Assembly: GCF_005885605.1 (NCBI RefSeq)
Contig: NZ_SZVP01000003.1
Span: 124,001 to 188,000, forward strand
Source of the DNA: Colwellia ponticola
GTDB taxonomy: Bacteria; Pseudomonadota; Gammaproteobacteria; Enterobacterales; Alteromonadaceae
DNA length: 64,000 nucleotides
Direction of reading: 5' to 3'
Shown here piece after piece: positions 35,799 to 44,646 of this stretch; positions within the stretch are counted from its first letter, which is position 1, and every line of letters begins with the position of its first letter. Under the pieces are notes generated by a model that saw nothing but the letters and a program-made list of their open reading frames with translations, did not search any database and was not told the origin of the DNA. The position numbers and the translations under genes are program-made.

Positions 35799-37683
35799 GA
35801 TTTTCCTTACTTGATCCTTTACTTATACCAATTACGGGTAAGTTAATAGTAAAAACAGCGCCACCATCAGGGTGATTACTGACGTTAAGTTGTCCTTGCA
35901 TTGACTCAATAATACGGTGTGAAATAGACAAGCCTAAGCCCAAACCAAAATTGTCTTTGGTGGTAAAAAAAGCTTCAAATACGCGGTCAATATTATCCGC
36001 TAAAATTCCTGGACCATTATCACGTATTTCAATAATAACCCGCGGGTTAGCGTTAATCACAGCAATGGTTATTTGCTTATCGGTTTGCTCACTCAACGCA
36101 TGGATGGCATTACTTAATAAGTTAACCAGTACTTGTTCAAAACGCACACCATCACCCAAGATAGATAATGGCACTAAAGAAGAGGTATTCGTTAAGGTCA
36201 CTTTTTCTGCTTTAGCTTGATGTTTTACAATGCTCATTGCCGCCATAATGCTGTTATTAACATTCACTGGCGTGGCAATACCAGTACTTTTTTTAGAGAA
36301 GCTATTAAACTGACTCACAATATCGCTTAGTCTATCGACTAAACCTATAATCAGCGTAAGATTATTTTTTACCTTATCGGTCATACCGCGATCTTGATAA
36401 GCCAGTGCATTTTGTGAATAACTGCGCAGTGCTGCTAATGGTTGGTTTATTTCATGGTTAATACCCGCCGACATACTACCAATAACGGCCAATTTTTCTG
36501 ATTGAATCAACTCTTCTTGCATTTCATGCATTTGTGTTTGCGCTTGTTGGCGTTGAGCTATTTCTTCATGTAATTTAACATTGGTTGCACTTAAATCAGC
36601 AGTGCGCTCTTGTACCTTATTTTCTAACAACTGCTGCGATTCTTTTAACCGACGAGCATTTTTAAGGCGTTCATTAGTAAATAACACTAAAAACATAATA
36701 AGTAGATAACCAATAGCACTTACGGTGATTAGCATGATCTGCTGGTGCTTAATTTCGTCGGTAGAGCGCCATAAGTGAACGTGCCAATTAGCATTTTTCA
36801 TCAATTTTTTTAGCGCAAACACTTGTTCAGTACTTTGAGCTGTGCCCTGGTCTGTCTCTTCAATAGTCTTGATTTCTAATAATTGACTACTCAATTTTTT
36901 GGGAAAGTAACTACTGGTACTCCTCACAATATTGAGTGATGAAATTTGATTATCAACATAGCGCTCTCCTGCGATTAACTTACCTTGTTTCATAGTAGAT
37001 ATATCGCCAATGGTTTTTAAACGCCACTCGGGTCGATCAGAAATGAAAATAACGTCATCAGGTGCGGTAATTAAAAAATTAAAACTATCATTTAATACGG
37101 TTTCTTTGTACTGCTCTTCAATGTCGGTAATACTTATTTTTATGGCGATAACACCCAGGGTAATATTATTGTCAATCACCGGGTAAGCATAATAGAAACC
37201 GCGCTTATCACTGATTAAACCAATAGCATAATAATGTGACAGTTTGCCTTGTAAAGCTTCTTGAAAATAAGGTCTAAAGGCGAAATTCATACCAACAAAC
37301 GACAGAGGCATTTGCCAGTTACTAGCGGCAAGCGTAATACCTTCTTTATCAATTAGGTATATATCTGAAGCCTGGGTCATAATGCGTAAATCCGCTAATA
37401 ACTTGTTAAGTCGATTTACCTTGCTCTCATCGCTCGGTGATCTGAGCACTTGGATTAACAGCGGATCTTTTGATAATACTTCAGGAATTTTATCAAAACG
37501 TGTGAGGATATTTTCGATATAGCCAACTAAGTTAGATAGCTGCTGGCTAGATTGTTGATGCATGTGTTGATAGGCATTATTCATCCCTATTCGCTGGGTG
37601 AACTCGATAGTTAATAACAAGCCAACAACGAGCAAAGTAGATACTATATAGTTTTGACGTTTTAACTTATTTATATAGAACAA
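35788..37683 (-). CDS. dctB: C4-dicarboxylate sensor histidine kinase DctB
   Basis: A 631-aa membrane kinase. The first membrane helix is at about 12-27, then a periplasmic double-PDC (dCache) sensor (about 45-300) containing SFVGMNFAFRPYF and RGFYYAYPV, which are hallmarks of the DctB ligand site. A second helix lies at 315-336, followed by a coiled coil (about 340-400), the HisKA domain with H410 (GINHEINQPLAALR) and a C-terminal HATPase with DNGPGI and GLGLGLSI. It likely senses succinate, fumarate or malate and phosphorylates DctD. Confidence 0.92.
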   Translation of the reverse strand: MFYINKLKRQNYIVSTLLVVGLLLTIEFTQRIGMNNAYQHMHQQSSQQLSNLVGYIENILTRFDKIPEVLSKDPLLIQVLRSPSDESKVNRLNKLLADLRIMTQASDIYLIDKEGITLAASNWQMPLSFVGMNFAFRPYFQEALQGKLSHYYAIGLISDKRGFYYAYPVIDNNITLGVIAIKISITDIEEQYKETVLNDSFNFLITAPDDVIFISDRPEWRLKTIGDISTMKQGKLIAGERYVDNQISSLNIVRSTSSYFPKKLSSQLLEIKTIEETDQGTAQSTEQVFALKKLMKNANWHVHLWRSTDEIKHQQIMLITVSAIGYLLIMFLVLFTNERLKNARRLKESQQLLENKVQERTADLSATNVKLHEEIAQRQQAQTQMHEMQEELIQSEKLAVIGSMSAGINHEINQPLAALRSYSQNALAYQDRGMTDKVKNNLTLIIGLVDRLSDIVSQFNSFSKKSTGIATPVNVNNSIMAAMSIVKHQAKAEKVTLTNTSSLVPLSILGDGVRFEQVLVNLLSNAIHALSEQTDKQITIAVINANPRVIIEIRDNGPGILADNIDRVFEAFFTTKDNFGLGLGLSISHRIIESMQGQLNVSNHPDGGAVFTINLPVIGISKGSSKENHGN

Positions 37684-37739
37684 AAAAAATCACCTCGTGA
37701 ATAAATCACAATTATCTTAACGACAGCTAATGCTAATAG

Positions 37740-37765
37740 AGAATAGGGTCAAAAGACCCTATTCT
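37740..37765 (-). terminator. Stem-loop between porin and dctB
   Basis: An 11-bp perfect stem (AGAATAGGGTC and its complement) closes a 4-nt loop. It lies downstream of the porin gene and upstream of dctB. There is no clear T-tract, so it may be an attenuator or mRNA end rather than a classic terminator. Nearby (37802-37845) a 14-nt unit, TGTGCTATAACATT, is repeated twice and a third copy is partial. Confidence 0.45.
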
Positions 37766-37931
37766 AGTTAGTTTATAATATCAGCTTTTTACCTTGATGG
37801 GTTGTGCTATAACATTGTGCTATAACATTGTGTTATAGCAAAGGCGGTGTCGAAAAATCCGCCCCCCCTCTATCGTTATAGCGAGACCTATCAGTATGTC
37901 TAATAAATATACTTATACTCGGTCATCGTTA

Positions 37932-38996
37932 TTAGAAATCAAATCTTGCACCAATTTGCATTTCAGACATATCTTCACCCGTTGACGGTAAACGGGTAGT
38001 ATCACTATCTAGCTGCTCAAATGATGCCCACACTTGAAATTTACTTGAAAGATGGCGAATGTACTCGACTTTAATCGAGCTAACGTCGCCTTTTATATCA
38101 CAAGCGTTTACCGCATAGCGTGCGTGTATTTGGTTTTTGTCTTGACGCCATTTACCATAAATACCCGTGGTTGAACGCTCTTCACCAGCACAGGCAGTTA
38201 CACCACCCGGCTGTTTAATACCGTTGACGGGGTCTAATTTCACATTGCCTGAAGAGTTACCCAAATAAATGTCAAAATCATCTTCCGCTAATTGATAAAA
38301 TGCCGACACGGTATATTGTTCATTAATTTTGTACCAAGCACGCATACCGTATAAATTACCGGTGTTTTCACCTTGTTGATCAGCCGCTAATGCCGCTTGA
38401 AGTTTCCACTTGTCGTTATGATACTGGGCCGCTAGTTGGTATTGGTCAATAGAGTCGCCATCTTGCCCTTCGGTTTGTATCGCTGCGCCGAATTTCCACT
38501 GATTGAACGACTTTTGCCATTGCAGCATATCATCATCACGAATAGCGCCTTGGCGTAACGAGTCTAAGCCATCTGAAAAGTAAGCACCTCGAACATATTG
38601 ATGCCATAAAATGGTTTGTGAACCATAGGTAAGTGTACCAAATTTACCTTTTAGCCCTACGTAAACTTCACGCATACCTGGTTTATCATTTTGCTTAAAG
38701 TTAACGTTATCGTCACCACGTAAACCATATTCAACTTTACCGATACCAGTTAAGCCATCGGCAAGTTTAACCTCGGCTTTAACGCCAACACGACTTAAAA
38801 AGTCTCTACCATTGGCGGCATCATCAGAAGTACCGCTATCAACATAGTCAGCACCTAAGCGCAGTGAACCATAAAAAGAGCTGTCAACTTCGCTCGCATT
38901 AACACTTGCGCTTGCACTGACACAAGCCACTAGTAATGCATTCGCCACCAGTGTTTTTTTTACTTTACTTATCTTAATCATTTGAACACATTTCAT
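37932..38996 (-). CDS. Gram-negative general porin
   Basis: A 354-aa outer-membrane beta-barrel protein. A Sec signal peptide (about 1-35) ends near SVNASEV; then alternating aromatic-rich strands begin with SSFYGSLRLGADY, and the chain ends in an aromatic residue (GARFDF), the usual signal for BAM insertion. The RDFLSRVGVKAEVKLADGL and GLKGKFGTLTYGSQ segments are typical of the trimeric porin family. The start at 38996 is supported by an AAGGGAA site. A sigma-54-type promoter lies about 150 nt upstream, so it is probably a DctBD-controlled dicarboxylate pore. Confidence 0.88.
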   Translation of the reverse strand: MKCVQMIKISKVKKTLVANALLVACVSASASVNASEVDSSFYGSLRLGADYVDSGTSDDAANGRDFLSRVGVKAEVKLADGLTGIGKVEYGLRGDDNVNFKQNDKPGMREVYVGLKGKFGTLTYGSQTILWHQYVRGAYFSDGLDSLRQGAIRDDDMLQWQKSFNQWKFGAAIQTEGQDGDSIDQYQLAAQYHNDKWKLQAALAADQQGENTGNLYGMRAWYKINEQYTVSAFYQLAEDDFDIYLGNSSGNVKLDPVNGIKQPGGVTACAGEERSTTGIYGKWRQDKNQIHARYAVNACDIKGDVSSIKVEYIRHLSSKFQVWASFEQLDSDTTRLPSTGEDMSEMQIGARFDF

Positions 38997-39153
38997 ATAT
39001 TTCCCTTTTATGTTGAGACCTTATTATTTTTATAACCAAGCTAGCTTAATATCTACAGAAGCACCCACAGGTAAAGTGAGCCATTTGGGTCAGTTACTTG
39101 TTTTATATCAAATAGCCGATAGCAGATAATTAATTACATTAACAACTTGTTAT

Positions 39154-39169
39154 CGCAATGTTCACGCCA
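39154..39169 (-). promoter_or_regulatory. Sigma-54 promoter before the porin gene
   Basis: On the minus strand the sequence TGGCGTGAACATTGC has the -24 GG and -12 GC separated by exactly 10 nt, close to the consensus TGGCAC-N5-TTGC. The predicted transcript starts about 145 nt upstream of the porin ATG. dctD, a sigma-54 activator, lies in the same block. Confidence 0.65.
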
Positions 39170-39449
39170 CTATTAACAAAGTTGTCATATATAATAAGTC
39201 CTTAAGTAACAATATGTTACAGTTGGTGGTGTCTTTTCAACCAAACCATTTAGGGGAAAACCACCCATAATGATGATTGGCGTAGCTACAATTCCCCCCA
39301 TAATAAAAGCAACGGGTCAGTAAGACATAAAAAGGATCGGGAAAAAATAAAAAACTTAACAACATAGAATAACGCTTAACTAACAGCGCTCACCTTGACT
39401 GGGCTTTAGTCTATTATCAGCAATAGTAAGTGGCGGTTTCCCACACATA

Positions 39450-39464
39450 TGGCTCTTTTTTTGG
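39450..39464 (+). promoter_or_regulatory. Candidate sigma-54 promoter before the DASS symporter
   Basis: TGGCTC, five T residues, then TTGG. This matches the -24 element and spacing but has GG where the -12 element needs GC. It lies about 155 nt before the preferred start. It is a weaker candidate than the one before the porin; the rest of the 536-nt divergent gap shows no other GG-N10-GC pair on the plus strand. Confidence 0.3.
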
Positions 39465-39604
39465 GTGGTTAAGGTGTTTTTAATCGTGAGTATATACGGG
39501 TAAAAAAAATAAAAACCTTTATTAACAAGTAGATGAAATTTTGGCAGCTTTTTTGCTTAACACCGAGCAGCACTATTATAATAAATAACATTGTGAGTAA
39601 ACTT

Positions 39605-41053
39605 ATGACAGAGATTCAAAATAAAGCAACGCCGTTGGGTATGCTACTATTAGGTCCAGTGTTTATGCTGATCACCTTATTAACCCCTGTACCTTTTGAA
39701 GGCATGTCAACCCAGGCATGGTACACCCTAGGCTTAGCATTATGGATGGCTACTTGGTGGATATCTGAAGCAACACCCGTGGCAGTAACGGCTTTTTTAC
39801 CGTTAATTGTAGCCCCTATTGTTGGTATCGCCCCTATCAAGGCAACAACCTCGTCTTACGCCCATCCATTAATTTTTCTATTCCTTGGTGGTTTTTTTAT
39901 CTCTATTGCCATGGAGCGATGGAATTTACATAAACGCATAGCGCTAAAAGCAATGTCGTTAACAAGCACTAAACCTAGCCATCAAATTGGTGGCTTAATG
40001 CTAGTGACTGCGTTTTTATCTATGTGGATGTCTAATACGGCAACCGCCGTTATGATGCTACCTATCGCTTTATCCATTATCGAGATGGTTAAACAAAAAC
40101 ATATTGGGAACGCTGAAAACTTCTCCAAACCTATGTTACTAGCCATTGCCTTTTCTGCCAGTATTGGTGGTTTAGCAACACTCATTGGTACACCACCTAA
40201 TGCGTTAATGGCGGCTTATTTAGCTGATAGTTACAATATTAACATTGGTTTTGCTCAGTGGATGATGGTTGGTGTCCCATTATCAACAATATTATTAGTA
40301 CTGTGCTGGTTTATTCTGACCAAATTTTGCTACCAAGTTAATGAAGGTGAGCGTGTAGATACCAACAGCATGTTCAAAGAAAAACTTAAAGAATTAGGCA
40401 AAATGACTAAGGGTGAAAAGCTGGTATTGTTTTTCTTTGCTTTTGCTGCATTGAGTTGGATTTTCAGACCATTAATCAGCAAAGCAACGGGGTTAGCAAT
40501 TACTGATACGGGTATTGCTATGTTCGTTGGTTTAATGCTATTTGTGGTACCTGTTGATAGTAAAAAAGATATTCGTATTTTATCTTGGGATGATACGAAG
40601 AAATTACCTTGGGGCGTATTGTTACTATTTGGTGGTGGTTTAGCTTTAGCCGGCTTGATCAAAACCTCAGGACTTGCAGGTTACATAGCGACTCAGCTTG
40701 AAGCAACGTCAAACATTCCTATTATTGGTGCTGTTTTAGTAGTTACTGTGACTATATTGTTTTTAACTGAAGTGACCAGTAATACCGCCACAGCTGCAAG
40801 CTTTTTACCTTTACTTGGTCCAATAGCGGTAACATTGACTGATGGTCCTATGATGCTAGTTATACCTGCGGCATTAGCAGCAAGTTGTGCCTTTATGATG
40901 CCGGTAGCAACGCCGCCTAATGCGATTGTATTTAGCTCTGGAGAGTTACGTATTGCCGATATGGCTAAAGCTGGATTTTGGCTCAATATTGCTTCGATTT
41001 TCATCATAGTATTATTGATGTTTACTAGTGTACCGTTAGTATTTAATTTGTAA
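39605..41053 (+). CDS. DASS-family sodium/dicarboxylate symporter
   Basis: A 482-aa inner-membrane carrier of the SLC13/DASS family with about eleven to twelve helices. Both family Ser-Asn-Thr signatures are present, as SNTATAVMMLP in the first half and EVTSNTATAASFLP in the second, each followed by a TPPNA motif (LIGTPPNALMAA and MPVATPPNAIVF). It should import succinate, fumarate or malate with sodium. The frame opens at 39533, but the extra 24 residues look unlike the family; ATG 39605 is preferred although no strong ribosome site is visible. It is divergent from the porin. Confidence 0.9.
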   Translation: MTEIQNKATPLGMLLLGPVFMLITLLTPVPFEGMSTQAWYTLGLALWMATWWISEATPVAVTAFLPLIVAPIVGIAPIKATTSSYAHPLIFLFLGGFFISIAMERWNLHKRIALKAMSLTSTKPSHQIGGLMLVTAFLSMWMSNTATAVMMLPIALSIIEMVKQKHIGNAENFSKPMLLAIAFSASIGGLATLIGTPPNALMAAYLADSYNINIGFAQWMMVGVPLSTILLVLCWFILTKFCYQVNEGERVDTNSMFKEKLKELGKMTKGEKLVLFFFAFAALSWIFRPLISKATGLAITDTGIAMFVGLMLFVVPVDSKKDIRILSWDDTKKLPWGVLLLFGGGLALAGLIKTSGLAGYIATQLEATSNIPIIGAVLVVTVTILFLTEVTSNTATAASFLPLLGPIAVTLTDGPMMLVIPAALAASCAFMMPVATPPNAIVFSSGELRIADMAKAGFWLNIASIFIIVLLMFTSVPLVFNL

Positions 41054-41132
41054 GATAAGGTCAATAGCTCTGGCTATTGCCTTAAAGCATTGCTTGAGAG
41101 ATTACCTTAGATATAAGTTAATTAGAAAAGCA

Positions 41133-41169
41133 TACAAAAACGCCAGGCTTATAGTCTGGCGTTTTTGTA
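41133..41169. terminator. Bidirectional terminator
   Basis: A 14-bp perfect stem (TACAAAAACGCCAG and complement) with a 9-nt loop, giving a run of A on one side and T on the other. It serves the symporter on the plus strand and the dehydrogenase gene at 41231 on the minus strand. Confidence 0.85.
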
Positions 41170-41180
41170 GCAAAATACAC

Positions 41181-41211
41181 CATTGACTTAAGGTGACGCC
41201 TTAAGTCAATG
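41181..41211. repeat. Second inverted repeat beside the terminator
   Basis: A 13-bp perfect stem (CATTGACTTAAGG and complement) around a 5-nt loop, 11 nt from the terminator. It lacks a T-tract. It would lie in the 3' UTR of the dehydrogenase transcript. Confidence 0.6.
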
Positions 41212-41230
41212 TTCAATATTTAGCTGAGCG

Positions 41231-42094
41231 TTATTTTTTAAAGCGAGTGATCAGACTTGAGGTATCCCAGCGTTCTCCACCCTTTTCTTGTATTTCTTGA
41301 TAATAACCATCTAGCTGTTTAGTTACCGTTAAATCAGCACCGAGTTTATCTGCTTCTTTAAAGGCAATAGCTAAGTCTTTTCTTACCCAGTCAACAGCAA
41401 AGCCAAAATCAAACTCTCGCGCACACATCGTTTTGCCGCGATTGTCCATTTGCCAAGAGCCGGCAGCGCCTTTACCAAGAGTATCAAGTAACTTATCCGT
41501 ATCTAGCCCTGCTTTTTGGGCAAAATTTAATCCTTCCGCTAAACCTTGTACGGTATTGACAAAACATATTTGATTAACCATTTTAGCTAACTGACCCGAG
41601 CCAACTGGCCCCATAAGTTGACTAAAACGGGCAAAGGCAGCCATAACGGGTTCAGCTTTATCAAAAACCGCTTCATCACCCCCTACCATAACCGTAAGCA
41701 CGCCATTTATCGCACCAGCTTGGCCACCCGAGACAGGGGCATCTAAAAAGTATTGTCCATTGTTATGCGCTATTGTACCCAGTTCAACGGCAAGCTCTGC
41801 TGATGCGGTGGTATGATCAACAAAAATACTACCTTTAGGTAAACCTGCAAAAACGCCTTGCGCGCCTAAAGCAATTTGCCTAACGTCATCATCATTGCCG
41901 ACACAAGCAAAAACAATATCACAATTTTTTGCAGCTAAAGCCGGTGTGCTAGCGACTTCACCGGCAAATTCTTGCTGCCAAGCTAAGGCTTTATCGTGAT
42001 TGCGGTTATAAACACAGACTTGATGCCCAGCGGTTTTTAAATGACCTGCCATGGGATAACCCATTACACCCAAACCAATAAATGCTACTTTCAT
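41231..42094 (-). CDS. NAD(P)-dependent beta-hydroxyacid dehydrogenase
   Basis: A 287-aa enzyme of the 3-hydroxyisobutyrate/tartronate-semialdehyde reductase family. The dinucleotide-binding GLGVMGYPMAG is at the N-terminus. The substrate loop DAPVSGGQAGA is near residue 118, and the catalytic Lys lies in GSGQLAKMVNQI near residue 171. It may reduce succinic or tartronic semialdehyde, or oxidise 3-hydroxyisobutyrate; sequence alone does not decide. No co-transcribed gene gives a pathway. Its 3' end faces the symporter across two stem-loops. Confidence 0.85.
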   Translation of the reverse strand: MKVAFIGLGVMGYPMAGHLKTAGHQVCVYNRNHDKALAWQQEFAGEVASTPALAAKNCDIVFACVGNDDDVRQIALGAQGVFAGLPKGSIFVDHTTASAELAVELGTIAHNNGQYFLDAPVSGGQAGAINGVLTVMVGGDEAVFDKAEPVMAAFARFSQLMGPVGSGQLAKMVNQICFVNTVQGLAEGLNFAQKAGLDTDKLLDTLGKGAAGSWQMDNRGKTMCAREFDFGFAVDWVRKDLAIAFKEADKLGADLTVTKQLDGYYQEIQEKGGERWDTSSLITRFKK

Positions 42095-42164
42095 ATTTCA
42101 CCTTTACTTATGAATTAGTTAATTAATTCATTTAATAATTTAATATAAGGTCAGTAGTTTATAA

Positions 42165-42367
42165 CAATCTCATTAATTATGTGATAATTGACACAATGCG
42201 TGATTAATACCAATCTCACTAACTATGTGAACATTTCTACTGGTTAAAACAACCAACTACTGCGTTATTTATTTTATAATTAGAATAACTAGTTATTAAA
42301 ATAAATGTCTTATATTTGACTGTTTTTCCTACGTATAAAATAGATCACCTAATTAATGAAACTGGTA
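42165..42367. mobile_element. MITE-like element with 23-bp terminal inverted repeats
   Basis: The left end at 42208-42230 (TACCAATCTCACTAACTATG and three more bases) pairs with the right end at 42345-42367 at 18 of 23 positions. The interior has an AT-rich imperfect palindrome (about 42267-42304). An extra copy of the left end lies at 42165-42184, so two insertions may be nested. Total length is about 160 bp with no coding capacity. It lies in the gap between the dehydrogenase and glutathione peroxidase genes. The element ends with TA at both boundaries. Confidence 0.6.
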
Positions 42368-42399
42368 TAATTTTTTAATTCACTTTGGGAATAGTCAAG

Positions 42400-42885
42400 A
42401 TGAGTAATATTTATCAATTTTCAGTAAAGAACAATAAGCAGGAAACTATTGAGCTAAGTCAATATGCCGATAAAGTTATACTTATCGTCAATACAGCAAG
42501 TCAGTGTGGCTTTACTCCTCAGTATCAAGGATTACAAAACCTATACGATAGCTTTCAAGAAAAAGGCTTTGAAGTGTTAGCTTTTCCGTGTAATCAATTT
42601 AAGCAACAAGAGACGGGAAGTAATGAAGAGATCCAGCAGTTTTGCGATTTACACTTCAAGATAAAATTTCCGTTGTTTAATAAAATTGATGTTAATGGTG
42701 ATAATGCCGAACCTTTATTTAACTATTTAAAACAACAAGCACCTGGAATTCTCGGCTCTAAATCAATTAAATGGAACTTCACTAAATTTTTAGTTAATCG
42801 CCAAGGAAGCGTGGTAAAGCGCTATGCACCCAGTACTAAACCAGCAGCGATAACCGCTGATATTGAAAAGTTGTTAAGTAATTAA
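42400..42885 (+). CDS. Glutathione peroxidase family protein (Cys type)
   Basis: A 161-aa thioredoxin-fold peroxidase. Catalytic Cys C36 lies in NTASQCGFTP; Gln and Trp of the active site are visible in FPCNQFKQQE and IKWNFTKFLV. It reduces hydroperoxides using glutathione or thioredoxin in the cytoplasm. The ATG at 42400 has a GGGA site about 10 nt upstream, and the longer frame from a TTG at 42385 is not preferred. The gene is followed by REP-like array E. Confidence 0.92.
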   Translation: MSNIYQFSVKNNKQETIELSQYADKVILIVNTASQCGFTPQYQGLQNLYDSFQEKGFEVLAFPCNQFKQQETGSNEEIQQFCDLHFKIKFPLFNKIDVNGDNAEPLFNYLKQQAPGILGSKSIKWNFTKFLVNRQGSVVKRYAPSTKPAAITADIEKLLSN

Positions 42886-42912
42886 AGGTCAATGCTTTTT
42901 GCATAGTTCTTG

Positions 42913-43062
42913 TGTAGGTCGGCCTTTAGGCCGTCAAGCTAATCAGATGGCTGATATTTTTTGACGGGGTAAACCCCGACCTACTCAAACCCGAGCTAAC
43001 AAACCCGGCTTAGCCAAAGCAGTTAGCATACCTTTTGTGTAGGTCGCACCTTTAGGCCGTCA
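42913..43062. repeat. REP-like array E
   Basis: Three palindromes lie at about 42913-42937(+), 42961-42985(-) and 43037-43062(+, decayed). Here the plus copies are of the GGCC type and the minus copy of the GGGG/CCCC type, the mirror image of array C. The tail-to-tail spacer (GCTAATCAGATGGCTGATAT) is the reverse complement of the spacer in arrays B and C. The array separates convergent glutathione peroxidase and lysC genes. Confidence 0.88.
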
Positions 43063-43100
43063 CACTACTTTTGTTCTTTGTTTGTTTTGTGTTGTAGATC

Positions 43101-44504
43101 TTATATCTTTGCAAACAAGGTTTTATGTAGCTTCTCAACCACAAAGTTAGCGTCGTTTTCTGCGACTAAAAAGCACAGGTTGTTAGCACTAGCGCCATGA
43201 CAGATCATACGGATATTAATATCGTTAATGGCTTCAAAAATGTTTTGACCAATACCTTTAGCGCCGGTTAAACCATTGCCAATAACCGCCACTAATGACA
43301 AGCCATTTTCAACACTCACTTCACACAGTTGCTCTAATTCAGCAACGACTGTATTGGTAATTAACGATTGTGTTGAGCCACTCGGGTTATCAAACGTTAA
43401 GGCAACACTGATCTCACTAGTGGTCACTAAATCAACACTTAATTCGTATTTAGCTAATACACCAAAAACTTTTGCTAAAAAGCCACTGGCATGGAGCATA
43501 GCAGGACTTTTTACTGTGACTAAGGTTTGCTCTCGTCTTAAGGCAATTGAGCGATAGGTTGGAGTTGAGTCAACTTTTTTCTTGATTTGTGTACCACCTT
43601 TTTCAGGCTCTTTACTTGAACCAACAAAAACAGGGATATTGCAACGCATTGCAGGGATTAACGTTGCCGGGTGTAATATTTTAGCGCCAAAAGTAGCCAT
43701 TTCAGCGGCTTCGCCAAAACTAATTTCTTTAATCGCGCGTGCTTGATCGGTAATACGTGGGTCGGTAGTGAAAATGCCCACCACATCAGTCCAAATAGAT
43801 AAGTTATCGCCCTGTAACGCTTCAGTTAACAACGCCGCTGAATAATCAGAGCCGCCTCGACCTAAGGTAGTGGTATTACCCTCGCCGTCTTGACCAATAA
43901 AGCCTTGTGTAACAATTACTTTATTAACAAGTTTAGGCGCAAGTAATTGGGCACAATGACTTTTTAATAGGTTAAGGTCTACGATAGCTTTACCATAGGT
44001 GCTATTGGTTTTCATCACTTGTTGCACATTGAAATACTCACCCGCAACATCAATAGACTGTAAAACTTGGGCGAAAATACGCGAACTACATTGCTCACCA
44101 TAAGCAAGAATTGCATCACTGTTTTTAGCACTGTGTTGTAATGATTGGGTTAACGCGTGTTGTGTTAATTCATCAAGTAAGCGATTTATTTCTGTATTGA
44201 GACTAGCTTCAATATCACTAGAAAAATGCTGGGTGATGTTAAATTGAATAGCTCGGATATTATCTATAATATCTTTCTGCTCATTTACTGAGATATTTTC
44301 TTGGCTTAAGCGTACTAAATAGTTAGTGACGCCAGCACTAGCAGAAACGACGATTAAACGGTTACGTGTGTCGTTTTTAATAATATGAGCGCACCGTAAC
44401 ATTGCTTCAAAATCGGCAACACTGGTGCCGCCAAATTTAGCTACGGTTAATGAAGGTAATGATTTTGGTGCTGCGGTTGTAGATGATAATTGAACTGAAT
44501 TCAC
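43101..44504 (-). CDS. lysC: Lysine-sensitive aspartokinase III
   Basis: A 467-aa monofunctional aspartate kinase, the first enzyme of the aspartate family of amino acids. TVAKFGGTSVADFEAM near the N-terminus binds ATP. GRGGSDYSAALLTEAL and the TTDPRI segment belong to the kinase domain, and two ACT domains fill about residues 310-467. Length and type match E. coli LysC. The start is GTG with a GGGAG site. A lysine riboswitch in the leader supports lysine control of expression as well as of activity. Confidence 0.94.
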   Translation of the reverse strand: MNSVQLSSTTAAPKSLPSLTVAKFGGTSVADFEAMLRCAHIIKNDTRNRLIVVSASAGVTNYLVRLSQENISVNEQKDIIDNIRAIQFNITQHFSSDIEASLNTEINRLLDELTQHALTQSLQHSAKNSDAILAYGEQCSSRIFAQVLQSIDVAGEYFNVQQVMKTNSTYGKAIVDLNLLKSHCAQLLAPKLVNKVIVTQGFIGQDGEGNTTTLGRGGSDYSAALLTEALQGDNLSIWTDVVGIFTTDPRITDQARAIKEISFGEAAEMATFGAKILHPATLIPAMRCNIPVFVGSSKEPEKGGTQIKKKVDSTPTYRSIALRREQTLVTVKSPAMLHASGFLAKVFGVLAKYELSVDLVTTSEISVALTFDNPSGSTQSLITNTVVAELEQLCEVSVENGLSLVAVIGNGLTGAKGIGQNIFEAINDINIRMICHGASANNLCFLVAENDANFVVEKLHKTLFAKI

Positions 44505-44646
44505 AAATTTCTCCCATAAAAATAAGCTGCTTACTACATTGGGTATTAAGTAAACTAGCTATTGGAAGAGCATGACTGAGCGATTAACGAGTAGTAATAT
44601 TTACCTGTTTATAAAAATAAGCGGTAAATAAACGAAAATTTCTCAG

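Noticed and set aside
39085-39105. Second plus-strand sigma-54-like match upstream of the symporter
   Set aside because: The -12 element reads TTGT and the site is over 400 nt from the gene; the candidate at 39450 is closer and at least has the -24 element.
39533-39604. Extended N-terminus of the DASS symporter
   Set aside because: The extra 24 residues are not typical of the family and have no good ribosome site; ATG 39605 begins the family-like sequence.
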